From Halegenticoccus soli (GTDB lineage Archaea; Halobacteriota; Halobacteria; Halobacteriales; Haloferacaceae), in the NCBI RefSeq assembly GCF_002844195.1, contig NZ_PEND01000005.1:310001-374000 (forward strand): DNA of 64,000 nt, read 5' to 3'. Numbering within the stretch: the stretch's first letter is position 1; every line of letters starts with the position of its first letter. A program made the position numbers and the translations under genes. Below, piece by piece: positions 45,843-53,659 of the stretch. The notes under the pieces are model-generated. The model ran no database searches, was not told the DNA's origin, and worked only from the letters and a program-made list of their open reading frames with translations.

Positions 45843-45885
45843 CCCCGCCCTACTCGCGCCCTTCGGGCGCTCCTTGAGGGCGGGG
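45843..45885 (-). ncRNA. Right-end / omega-RNA-like hairpin of element 1
   Basis: CCCCGCCCT pairs with AGGGCGGGG around an inner GCGCCC-TTC-GGGCGC stem at the 3' end of tnpB. The equivalent stem of element 2 has CCGACCT and AGGTCGG, a compensatory change that supports an RNA structure. Confidence 0.5.
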
Positions 45886-46013
45886 CTTCCTGCTTCCACG
45901 ACGCGCTTTGCAGGAACCGAATCGGTTCCCGTAGGGAGCGCAGTCTCCACAGGCGTTAATTCGGAGTGAACCACTCCTACATCGGAAAGACCGCGAGAAA
46001 GAATGTTCCACGC

Positions 46014-46069
46014 CGTTGCCAAAACGCTCCGCGTTTTGGCTGCCCGCCAGAACCGGCGGTTCTGGCGAC
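46014..46069 (-). repeat. Double-hairpin repeat, copy A (56 bp)
   Basis: Read on the minus strand it is GTCG, hairpin CCAGAACC-GCC-GGTTCTGG, 7-nt spacer, hairpin CCAAAACGC-GGA-GCGTTTTGG, CAACG. Both stems are perfect with 3-nt loops. It lies inside tnpB and its removal restores the coding frame (AACGCG joined to GCGTGG). Confidence 0.85.
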
Positions 46070-47148
46070 CGCGTTCGCATCCCTGTCCGCCTCAAACCCG
46101 CAGGCGGGACAGGAGTGTTCACGGACCCACAACGGCTTCTCCGTCGAAACGCCGCAGGACGCACACTCCTTGGTCGTCCCTCTCGGGTTGACCGCCACGA
46201 AGTGCGTCCCCGCTCGCTCGCACTTGTATTCGAGCACCGAGAGGAACACTCGCCACGCGGCAGAGGCGGTGTTGCGGCTGTTCGACGGCGATTCGAGCAT
46301 CCCCTTCACGTTCAGGTCTTCGACCGCCACAAGGTCGTACTCCCGAGCGTAGTAGTTCGAGAGCTTGTGCAGGAAGTCGCGGCGCTTCCGTCGGAGGACG
46401 GCGTGACACTCCGCGACTCGACGCCGTTGCTTCTCGTAGTTGTTCGACCCGTGCTGTTTGCGCGAGAGGGACCGCTGTTCGCGCTCCAGCCGTTCCCGTT
46501 CGTCGGAGAGGTCGAGCGACCCGACTGCCGTCCCGTCGGTGTCGTGAGCGTACTTGAGAATCCCCACGTCGATGCCGACGCACTTCTCGGGATTCTCAGG
46601 CGGTTCGGGTGGCTCTCGGTCCATTTCGACACCGAAGGTGGCGAACCACTCACCCGTCGGCTCCTTCTTGACCGTGACCTGCTTGAGTGTGGCGTCGTCG
46701 GGGATGGCGCGGTGAAGCCGTATCGGTATGTCCGCGAGTTTCGAGAGACAGCACAGTCTGACCGCTCTTCTTGTCGAGCTTGAAGCCAGACTGGTTGTAC
46801 GTGAAACTGCGGAACTCCCGTGGCGGCTTCCACTTGAGTTGCCCGACACCGTAGCCGTTCTCCTTGAGTCTCCCGAGGGACTTCACGTTCTGCTCGATTC
46901 GCATGACGGTCGTTTGCAGAACTGTCGAGTATACATCCGAGAGACCATCCCACCACTCTTTCAGGGCGGGAAGTTCATCGCGGATGGACCGAACGCGCTG
47001 ATTGAGGGTGCCTGCGTCCTCGGGGATTTGGTTGAAGCGGTAGAGCGCGTGATTGTACAGTTGCCGACAAATGTCTCGGTGGCGGTCCAACTCCTCGCGG
47101 TGGACGTCGGACGGCTTGAGGCGGTACTTGTAGGCGTAGTACATGGCG

Positions 47149-47286
47149 CTACTCGCGTTCCTCGATGTACTCGTCAAGACACTCACGGATGAACGACGAG
47201 AGGTTCAGGTGGTGTTCCTGAACCCACTCGTGTTGGTCCTCTCGGAGCGTGATTGTGGTCCGCTTCACCGTATATACAGTATGCAT
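47149..47286 (-). CDS. Small ribbon-helix-helix protein upstream of tnpB
   Basis: A 45-residue protein (MHTVYTVKRTTITLREDQHE, ending SSFIRECLDEYIEERE) with the beta-strand and two helices of a CopG-like ribbon-helix-helix protein. It ends 4 nt before the tnpB start. Small RHH genes in this place are common in haloarchaeal IS1341 elements and may repress tnpB, which is inference. Confidence 0.75.
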   Translation of the reverse strand: MHTVYTVKRTTITLREDQHEWVQEHHLNLSSFIRECLDEYIEERE

Positions 47287-47365
47287 TCCAACCCCCCATA
47301 AACACACCGAAAGACGACGGTGGGCCTGTGGGCCTGCCACCGAATCGTGTATGAGAACCGTGCGG

Positions 47366-47423
47366 CGTTGACGAGACGCAAAGCGTCTCGTCCGCACACC
47401 AGAACGCTTCGCGTTCTGGGGAC
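47366..47423 (-). repeat. Double-hairpin repeat, copy B (58 bp)
   Basis: Minus strand: GTCC, hairpin CCAGAACGC-GAA-GCGTTCTGG, 7-nt spacer, hairpin ACGAGACGC-TTT-GCGTCTCGT, CAACG. It shares the GTC start, first arm and CAACG end with copy A, while the second-hairpin arms differ but still pair perfectly. It interrupts one arm of the inverted repeat; the other arm lacks it near 47632. Confidence 0.85.
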
Positions 47424-47481
47424 GCTGTATCCCCTCTCTGCTCGCGGCTTCGCCGCTCGCTGAGGAAGGGGGCTTAACGCC
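47424..47481 (-). repeat. Left-end inverted repeat, arm 1
   Basis: On the minus strand this arm reads GGCGTTAAGCCCCCTTCC, then TCAGCGAGCGGCG, GAGAGGGGATACAGC. It matches the plus-strand arm at 47565-47632 over most of its length. The two arms are the facing left ends of the two IS1341-type elements. Confidence 0.75.
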
Positions 47482-47564
47482 CTCGAATAAAGCTAATTCA
47501 GTCATGGCCTTCAGATACTCTCGATCGGCAAAAATAAACTCGGGTGTTCTTTTAGCTGAATTGA

Positions 47565-47632
47565 GGCGCTAAGCCCCCCTTCCTCAGCGAGCGCCGACCG
47601 AACGGGAGGCGCGAGCAGGGAGGGGATACAGC
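47565..47632 (+). repeat. Left-end inverted repeat, arm 2
   Basis: Plus-strand GGCGCTAAGCCCCCCTTCC, TCAGCGAGCGCCG and AGGGAGGGGATACAGC match arm 1. An inner stem differs in sequence between arms but is kept as a stem (GCGGC-GAA-GCCGC versus GCGCC...GGCGC). Confidence 0.75.
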
Positions 47633-47730
47633 GCCCGCACAGTTCACTTTCACTGTCTGCGGTATCTTTACTCCCCGCGCGGTCGAACGCGGTAGTAAGA
47701 CGCTCACCACGCTTCCGACGGTGTTCACAC

Positions 47731-47790
47731 GTGGTTCGAACCGGCGAAGCCGTTTCGTCATCACGAAAGGCGCTCCGCGCCTTTCGAACG
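47731..47790 (+). repeat. Double-hairpin repeat, copy C (60 bp)
   Basis: Plus strand: GTGGTTC, hairpin GAACCGGC-GAA-GCCGTTTC (one mismatch), 7-nt spacer GTCATCA, perfect 23-bp hairpin CGAAAGGCGC-TCC-GCGCCTTTCG, AACG. Architecture matches copies A and B, but the sequence is more divergent. Confidence 0.6.
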
Positions 47791-48003
47791 ACGACAAGAA
47801 GCGTGCACCGACGGTTGGGGCCGAGTGTCGCACCCGGGAGGAGTGGGACACTCCGAACCACCCAACGAGGGAAACGCCTGCGGAGTCTGGAACCGCTACG
47901 CCCGTCCGTGCGACGGGTGCAAGTTCCGACGCAGAAACAGGAAGCTCCGACCTCAAGGACCGAGGCGCGAAGCGCCGAGGGAGTAGGTCGGGGGAGTTCA
48001 CCG
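47791..48003 (+). pseudogene. tnpB: tnpB 3' remnant of element 2
   Basis: The frame reads ...TRETPAESGTATPVRATG and DAETGSSDLKDRGAKRRGS, which parallels the tail of element 1's TnpB (TPVETALPTGTD, VVEAGSPALKERPKGAS). Only the C-terminal tail remains; it lies directly after double-hairpin copy C. Confidence 0.65.
47945..47993 (+). ncRNA. Right-end / omega-RNA-like hairpin of element 2
   Basis: CTCCGACCT pairs with AGGTCGGGG around an inner GGCGC-GAA-GCGCC stem. It corresponds to the hairpin at 45843-45885 with compensatory base changes. Confidence 0.5.
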
Positions 48004-48252
48004 CGATGCCGTACTTTGCCTGGGATAATCGAACTCCCGGCGAGATGCGTGTGTGGCTTCGGACGGATTAAATGGATCCCCAAGGTTTCCGTTGCGGTTT
48101 CCCCAGTAGAAGCGTCTCCAACAGTCGGTCCAAGACTCGCCCGGTGGTCCACCATTCTCTCTGCGATGGCCGTCGCAGTGCAGTTAGTGACGGCGGCGAT
48201 TGCCGGGTGACAAACGCCCAAGCAGAACAGGTTAAAAAACAATGCATCCACA

Positions 48253-49698
48253 GTGGCTTCATATCCGAATCCGATCAGACTCACAATCCTCGCAATTGGA
48301 CTTGTACTCGCCCGTTTTGGCGTAATCGATCGCGAACGTGCGGTCGATACAACCGATCTTGCCTGGCCACGCATCGTCACAGGACTCGCACGGATGTCAA
48401 AAAGTGCGGTCGACGTTGCAATGGTTGGGGTTACCGTCGGGACCGCCGCCGTTGCTGGAGTTGGGTTCGCGAGTCCGTTCTACGGACTTGCCTTTGCCAT
48501 TGGAGGCGGTGTCGCAGGTGGCACTATTGCGTTGGTATCACAACGGTACGGCGCTGAAGCGTACGAGGAGCTCAGCCTCGTCGTACGGTCGAGCACACTT
48601 CTCGTTCTGATCATCAGCATACCTGTATCCGTGATTTTCTGGGTGTTCCCTCACGAACTCATTTCACTGCTTAGTGACAATAGTCAAGCAATTGCGTACG
48701 GTGCTGAGTACCTCAAGATCGTCGGTCTCGCCGTTCCGTTTGCGGGATTGAACCTCGTCGGGGGACGAGCACTCATTGGAGCCGATGACGCCTACACTGC
48801 GATGCAAGTTCGTGCGAGCGGGGCTCTCATCAACATTGCACTGAATAGTGTGTTCATCTTTGGCTTCGGCTGGGGGGTTACTGGTGCCGCGCTTGGAACC
48901 GTCTGCTCGAACGTTGCCGTCACGCTCACCTTCGTGATCGGAATCACACAGGGACGGTTTCCCGGAATGGGGAGGTTTCCTATTCAGGTTACCCCGCTTG
49001 GAACGTACGTCGATCCAGCAACGCTTCGCTCACTCGTCTCGATTGGTGCACCAGTTGGAGGGCGCAATCTCGTCTGGGTAGTCGCAGAGTTTCCGATGCT
49101 TGGTATCCTCGATATGTTCGGGGAAAGTACCGTCGCTGCGTTCGTTATCGCCCGTCGTATCTGGGGGATCATGAACACACCTGGTTGGGGATTCGGCCTC
49201 GCAGCGTCGAGTTTGGTTGGGCAGAGTCTAGGACGGAACGACGAAGAAACAGCAGCCGAATATGGTCGCGAGATTATCCAGTTCGCGGTCGCGACATATG
49301 CCGTTTCTGCGGTCCTTATCGCGATATTCGCTGACTCACTCGTGCTCTTATTCGCCGAGAGTGCGGCAAGCCCAGAGGTGCCGATTGCGATTACCCTTGT
49401 GTATGCGGCTTGCGTCGCAGTGATCTTTCAGGGTATTGCAGGTGCTTCCTCGGGCGCTCTTGATGCGAGTGGAGATACTCGGATTCCCTTTGCCAGCCAA
49501 ACACTCGGCATGTTCGGTGGTTCAATTCCCCTCGCCTATCTTGGTGCAACGACAGGACTCGGCTATTGGGGGCTGTATCTCGCCTTTATCGCGGAAACAG
49601 GCGTTCCTGCGATAATCAATTATGCCCGGTTCCGAACTGGGAAGTGGAAGGCGATAAGCAAAGCGTACCGACCCACAACCACGGTTGAAGACGATTGA
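48253..49698 (+). CDS. MATE-family efflux transporter
   Basis: A 481-residue multidrug/toxin exporter with about twelve membrane helices in two homologous halves (DLAWPRIVTGLARMSKSAVD begins half one; LRSLVSIGAPVGGRNLVW begins half two; GWGFGLAASSLVGQSLG is typical). The start is a GTG at 48253 (ASYPNPIRLTILAIG), which gives the N-terminal extension seen in haloarchaeal members. The 250 nt before it join directly to the right end of IS element 2, so its original promoter may have been replaced or lost. Confidence 0.9.
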   Translation: MASYPNPIRLTILAIGLVLARFGVIDRERAVDTTDLAWPRIVTGLARMSKSAVDVAMVGVTVGTAAVAGVGFASPFYGLAFAIGGGVAGGTIALVSQRYGAEAYEELSLVVRSSTLLVLIISIPVSVIFWVFPHELISLLSDNSQAIAYGAEYLKIVGLAVPFAGLNLVGGRALIGADDAYTAMQVRASGALINIALNSVFIFGFGWGVTGAALGTVCSNVAVTLTFVIGITQGRFPGMGRFPIQVTPLGTYVDPATLRSLVSIGAPVGGRNLVWVVAEFPMLGILDMFGESTVAAFVIARRIWGIMNTPGWGFGLAASSLVGQSLGRNDEETAAEYGREIIQFAVATYAVSAVLIAIFADSLVLLFAESAASPEVPIAITLVYAACVAVIFQGIAGASSGALDASGDTRIPFASQTLGMFGGSIPLAYLGATTGLGYWGLYLAFIAETGVPAIINYARFRTGKWKAISKAYRPTTTVEDD

Positions 49699-50297
49699 GC
49701 AGAGAGAGGCAGCTGAGTGGCTCTAATCTCCAAAATTTGCGTCCGTAGGGCACCGTTGAGATCCTATAGAAAATCTGTCATGTGGAAAGAAATAGCTGTT
49801 AGATAGATGTGCGAACGTACCGACGCCATAGTTGGGAGACCATGATATAGATATTAACACGAAGAAGGCGCCTGTATGACGGATCAAAATTGCGATGTGA
49901 TCAAAGACCTCGTCCAACAACACCGGAATAGCCGCGCAGCGACGTTCGATGACGAAAGCCACCACGGTATCTATCATCCAAGAGTAGTAGGATAAGTATT
50001 TTTCTGTAGGAGATATTCAAATTTATCTTGACGCTCCCAACGAGACGGCATATGACCGGAATTATTATTACTCCTGCGTTCGCTATGCAATAATTGGGGC
50101 TACAAACGGGACATTCAAGCCGAGAATTCCACCGTGTTTCCGACCGTCATCGGATTCGAGCCAGCCACTGTCAATTGAGTTATCGCCTCGGTTTACGATA
50201 GCCCGTTTCTAGCTCTCCCTTCCACTTTGCCTTGGAGAAGAATCGCTCTCCGGCCTACGCTTTTGAGCAGCGATAAAAAACTGTATTTGTGGTGAGC
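49699..50297. other. Intergenic region with one doubtful small ORF
   Basis: About 600 nt, AT-richer than its surroundings. A 39-codon frame at 49876-49995 starts MTDQNCDVIKDLVQQHRNSR and has no recognised relative; it may be a truncated gene. Nothing else could be supported. Confidence 0.4.
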
Positions 50298-51743
50298 TCA
50301 GTAGTTGAGGTAGACGGTCTTCGTCGTCGTGAAGAAGTCGATCGCGGCGTCGCCCTGCTCGCGGTACGTGTTGCTCGACGAGTCCTTGACGCCGCCGAAC
50401 GGGACGTGGAGTTCGAGGCCCGTGGTCTTCTCGTTGATCTTCACGACGCCGGCCTCGACGTCGTCGGCGAACCGGTTCGCCTCCGAGAGGTCGCGGGTGA
50501 CGATCCCGGCGGAGAGGCCGTAGGGGACACCGTTGGCTACCTCGATGGCTTCCTCGTAACTCCCGACGCGAATGACCGCGAGGACCGGGCCGAACACCTC
50601 CTCCTGGGCGATGCGCATGTCGGAGTCGACGTCGGAGAAGACGGTCGGCTCGACGAAGTACCCCTCGCTGTCGATCTCGGGGCGGTCGCCGCCCGTTTCG
50701 AGGGACGCGCCCTCGTCCTCGGCGATTTTGATGTATTCCAGCGTGCTCTCGAGTTCGCTCTCGCTCACCTGGGGTCCCATGTCCGCGCCGTCGAGACCGG
50801 GGCCGATCTCGATGCTCTCGGCGTAGTCGACGATGCCGTCGACGAACTCGTCGTACACCTCCTCGTGGACGATGGCGCGCGAGGTCGCGGTGCACGCCTG
50901 CCCGGTGACGCCGAACGCGCCCGCGCCGACGATGTCGATCGCCTTGTCGACATCGGCCGTCGGCATGACGACGGTCGGGTTCTTCCCGCCCATCTCGGTC
51001 TGGACGCGCTTTTCGTCGTCCGTCGCGGAGGCGTACACGTTGTGCCCGACGGACGAACTCCCGGTGAACGAGACGACGTGGACGTCGTCGTGCGTGGCGA
51101 ACGTCTCGCCGACCTCGCTGCCGGGACCCGTCACCATGTTGACGACGCCGTCGGGGATGCCAGCCTCGTCAAGCGCCTCGATGAGTTTGCGGCCGACGTT
51201 CGGCGCGAGCGACGCCGGTTTGAACACGACCGTGTTTCCAGTCGCGAGTGCAGGGGCGAGCTTCCAGGCCGGAATGGCGATCGGGTAGTTCCACGGGGTG
51301 ATGAGCGCCGCGACCCCGAGCGGCTCCCGACGGGTCGACAGCTGCCGCCCGGAGACGCTCGACTGTTTTACCCGTCCGCCGTAGTCGCGGGCCTTCTGCG
51401 CGTAGTAGTAGAAGATGTCGATCGCGCGCTGGACCTCCGGTGCTGCCTCGGCCGGCGTCTTCCCCTCCTCTCGGGAGAGCGCCTCCGTCAGCTCGTCCTT
51501 GCGCTCTTCGAGGAGCTTCGCCGCGTCGTTCAGAATGGCGCCGCGCTCCGGCCCGGGCGTGTCGGCCCACGCCTCGCGCGCTTCGTTTGCGGCCTCGATG
51601 GCTCGCTCTGCGTCCTCGGCTCCGGACTGCTGGAACGTTGCTACCACGTCGTTCGTGTCCGCTGGGTTTCGGACCTCGAACGTCTCGCCTGTCTCTGCCT
51701 CGATCCACTCGCCGTCGATGTAGTTGGTGACTGTCTCAGCCAT
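50298..51743 (-). CDS. xacF: Alpha-ketoglutarate semialdehyde dehydrogenase (aldehyde dehydrogenase)
   Basis: A 481-residue aldehyde dehydrogenase. Visible are LITPWNYPIAIPAWKLAPAL, the NAD motif SFTGSSSVG, the catalytic Glu in TEMGGKNPTVVMP, the catalytic Cys in VTGQACTATSRA and the end EKTTGLELHVPFGGVKDSSS. Whole-length resemblance, from memory, is to haloarchaeal XacF, which oxidises 2,5-dioxopentanoate to alpha-ketoglutarate at the end of the pentose pathway. It is divergent from xacE with a shared 214-nt promoter region. Other semialdehydes are possible substrates. Confidence 0.9.
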   Translation of the reverse strand: MAETVTNYIDGEWIEAETGETFEVRNPADTNDVVATFQQSGAEDAERAIEAANEAREAWADTPGPERGAILNDAAKLLEERKDELTEALSREEGKTPAEAAPEVQRAIDIFYYYAQKARDYGGRVKQSSVSGRQLSTRREPLGVAALITPWNYPIAIPAWKLAPALATGNTVVFKPASLAPNVGRKLIEALDEAGIPDGVVNMVTGPGSEVGETFATHDDVHVVSFTGSSSVGHNVYASATDDEKRVQTEMGGKNPTVVMPTADVDKAIDIVGAGAFGVTGQACTATSRAIVHEEVYDEFVDGIVDYAESIEIGPGLDGADMGPQVSESELESTLEYIKIAEDEGASLETGGDRPEIDSEGYFVEPTVFSDVDSDMRIAQEEVFGPVLAVIRVGSYEEAIEVANGVPYGLSAGIVTRDLSEANRFADDVEAGVVKINEKTTGLELHVPFGGVKDSSSNTYREQGDAAIDFFTTTKTVYLNY

Positions 51744-51923
51744 GTGTACCCATTCCCCCGCATCGCATACCTATCTTACGGCGACGGCGAACAAGACGGT
51801 CACTCCCCACGCGCCGGGTCCATCGTGAAACCAATCCGCCGACGAGCAGCGTCACCGACGGGCCGCTCAGCGTCGGTAGCTCGGCGACAGTTCCTCGTCG
51901 GGCGGTTTGGACCGAAAGGGGGC

Positions 51924-51935
51924 AATCATTATATG
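51924..51935 (+). promoter_or_regulatory. TATA box of xacE
   Basis: CAATCATTATAT lies about 26 nt before the ATG at 51958, consistent with a leaderless transcript in the xacF-xacE divergent promoter region. Confidence 0.55.
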
Positions 51936-51957
51936 GAACGGCCCAAAACATTGAATA

Positions 51958-52827
51958 ATGCGGTACTACAGACTGCAGGGTGACCAGCGGCCCAGGCTGG
52001 CGGTCCGTGACGGGGATGGAACCTTCGATCTGTCGAGCGCCAAGCCAGAGCTTCGGAGCTTCGCCGACCTGGCTCGCGCGGCGAGCATCGCGGAAGAGCC
52101 GGTCGACACCATCGCCGAGCGGAATCTCGACGAGGCCGCCGAGCTTCCCCCCGGAGCGATCGAAGAGCGATCGCTGGCGCCGGTCATCCCGGACGAGGTG
52201 TGGGCTGCGGGCGTCACCTACCAGATAAGTGAAGAGGCGCGCGAGGCGGAAAGCGGGATGCCGGAAGTCTACCTCGAGGTCTACGAGGGCGAGCGCCCTG
52301 AGGTCTTCTTCAAGGCGACCGCGAGCCGGACGGTCGGACCGGAGGAGGCGATCGGCGTCCGTGGGGATTCGGACTGGAACGTTCCAGAGCCCGAACTCGG
52401 CGTCGTCCTGCACCACGGCGAGATCGTCGGATACACCGTCGGGAATGACGTGAGCAGTCGCTCGATCGAGGGATCAAACCCCCTGTACCTCCCACAGGCG
52501 AAAGTGTATGATCGGTGCTGTGCGATCGGGCCGTGCATCGCATCGCCGAATACCGTCGGGGATCCGCACGACCTCGAAATGTCGATGACCATCGAACGTG
52601 ACGGGACGACCATGTATGAGGACTCGACCACGACCGCGGAGATGGTGAAGACGTGCGAGGAACTCGTCGCCTACTACACCCGTCACAACGCCGTTCCGGA
52701 GACGGCCGTCCTCCTCACGGGAACGGCACTCGTTCCCGACGAGGAATTCACCCTCAGCGAGGGTGACGTCGTGACGATCGACATCGACCGGGTCGGCACG
52801 CTGCGAAACCCGGTCGTCACGGTTTGA
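51958..52827 (+). CDS. xacE: 2-keto-3-deoxy-pentonate dehydratase, FAH family
   Basis: A 289-residue FAH-fold enzyme: WAAGVTYQISEEAREAESG, VYEGERPEVFFKATASRTVG, VRGDSDWNVPEPELGVVLHH (metal Glu pair), GYTVGNDVSSRSIEGSNPL and LPQAKVYDRCCAIGPCIA. This is the XacE/KdpD pattern; the enzyme turns 2-keto-3-deoxy-xylonate or arabinonate into alpha-ketoglutarate semialdehyde, the substrate of the divergent xacF product. Start and TATA spacing agree. Confidence 0.92.
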   Translation: MRYYRLQGDQRPRLAVRDGDGTFDLSSAKPELRSFADLARAASIAEEPVDTIAERNLDEAAELPPGAIEERSLAPVIPDEVWAAGVTYQISEEAREAESGMPEVYLEVYEGERPEVFFKATASRTVGPEEAIGVRGDSDWNVPEPELGVVLHHGEIVGYTVGNDVSSRSIEGSNPLYLPQAKVYDRCCAIGPCIASPNTVGDPHDLEMSMTIERDGTTMYEDSTTTAEMVKTCEELVAYYTRHNAVPETAVLLTGTALVPDEEFTLSEGDVVTIDIDRVGTLRNPVVTV

Positions 52828-53659
52828 ACGGCCGCGGACGCGAGCGGTGACCCACCCCTCGTACCGAGTGACATCGTTCTCCGCTCTACTGGCGGCCATC
52901 TGCTCTGGACGTCAGCGAGAGCATTCAAGGACGCCCTTCTCCGACGGTCGCATAGCCGGAAGGTACCGTATCGGGGCGTTCATCACGCTCGCACACGATC
53001 CTGACTGCGATCGGATAGGATGCTCACCTATGCAGGGAAGCCGAGGCGAAGAGTCCGTATCGTTGGCCCTCAAAACGCCGAAAATAGCCGGTCCCGGTAC
53101 AACCTGACGCTCATGCGCGACACGGGCGGTGTTCATCCACGGCGAACGAATCCGACGCAGTGCCGGTTGAACAAAGCTGGCAGCCGAGTGTGACGGCGTT
53201 TCGCTCCGAACGGGCGTTCACTATCGTCGGACGCCGTCGAAGGACGAGCGGCGGACGAGTGAGTCGACCTGAGAGTGGGGAACCTGACTGCAGTGTCGAT
53301 TACACAACTATGTTTGTAAGCCCAGCGGAAATCGCTCCTCACATTCCGTCGGTGTCGACGAGACTCTCGAATCAGACGTTACCGTTCAGAATATATTATA
53401 CTCCAGTGAAATAATATGGTCGAATATCCTCAGTAAGGATCATTAACTTAGGAGTATACAGGGAAGTGAAGCACGTAGGATGGAAATTATTCATGAATAC
53501 CAGCTATTTCGTTTTTATTTTCGTCTTCCTTCAACCCAACTTTCCCTCACCGACTTTAACTTTCCATCAGACCATATACTATTCAAGGATTTAGTCAATA
53601 TAACGTGAATAGCTTGCAGCGTGTAAAAATCGCACAGTGACGTCGTCGGCTCGTCCCCG
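52828..53659. other. Intergenic region, AT-rich in its right half
   Basis: About 830 nt. Short frames here show no domain. From about 53380 GC falls strongly, with stretches such as AATATATTATACTCC. It separates the catabolic region from the surface-polymer region. I see no gene. Confidence 0.5.

Larger units (their letters stand above)
45840..47144 (-). pseudogene. tnpB: tnpB broken by a 2-bp slippage and a 56-bp insertion
   Basis: An IS1341-type TnpB starting MYYAYKYRLKPSDVHREEL at 47144. RuvC residues are visible in VGIDVGILKYAHDTDG, LVAVEDLNVKGML and GFEADRDANA, and the zinc finger in ECASCGV and HSCPACGF. Two lesions break it. At 46743-46748 one TC unit of a short dinucleotide run is missing, shifting SLSKLAD. 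At 46014-46069 a 56-bp double hairpin separates the codons for DANA from those for AWNILSRGL; deleting it restores the frame exactly. The tail ends at 45840 (VVEAGSPALKERPK). Inactive as it stands unless recoding occurs. Confidence 0.93.
45840..47501 (-). mobile_element. IS1341-type element 1 (RHH gene, tnpB, right-end hairpin)
   Basis: The element reads leftwards. Its left end lies near the CTGAATT at 47495-47501 and its right end at the GGGCGGGG hairpin near 45843. It has no tnpA gene. Its left end is a divergent inverted copy of the left end of element 2, so the two elements stand head to head. Exact borders need comparison with empty sites. Confidence 0.75.
47556..48003 (+). mobile_element. 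IS1341-type element 2, internally deleted
   Basis: Starts at CTGAATT with a left end homologous to element 1 in inverted orientation, and ends with a right-end hairpin followed by GGGGGAGTTCACC (element 1: GCGGGGTAGTTCACC). Between them only the tail of a tnpB gene is left. All of the catalytic region is gone. Confidence 0.75.

Noticed and set aside
46014-47790. The recurrent hairpins as a CRISPR array
   Set aside because: There are only three copies, unevenly spaced and in both orientations, with no uniform spacers and no cas gene.
47511-48380. A 289-codon minus-strand frame across IS element 2
   Set aside because: It runs antisense to the tnpB remnant and the end hairpin and has no recognisable domain.
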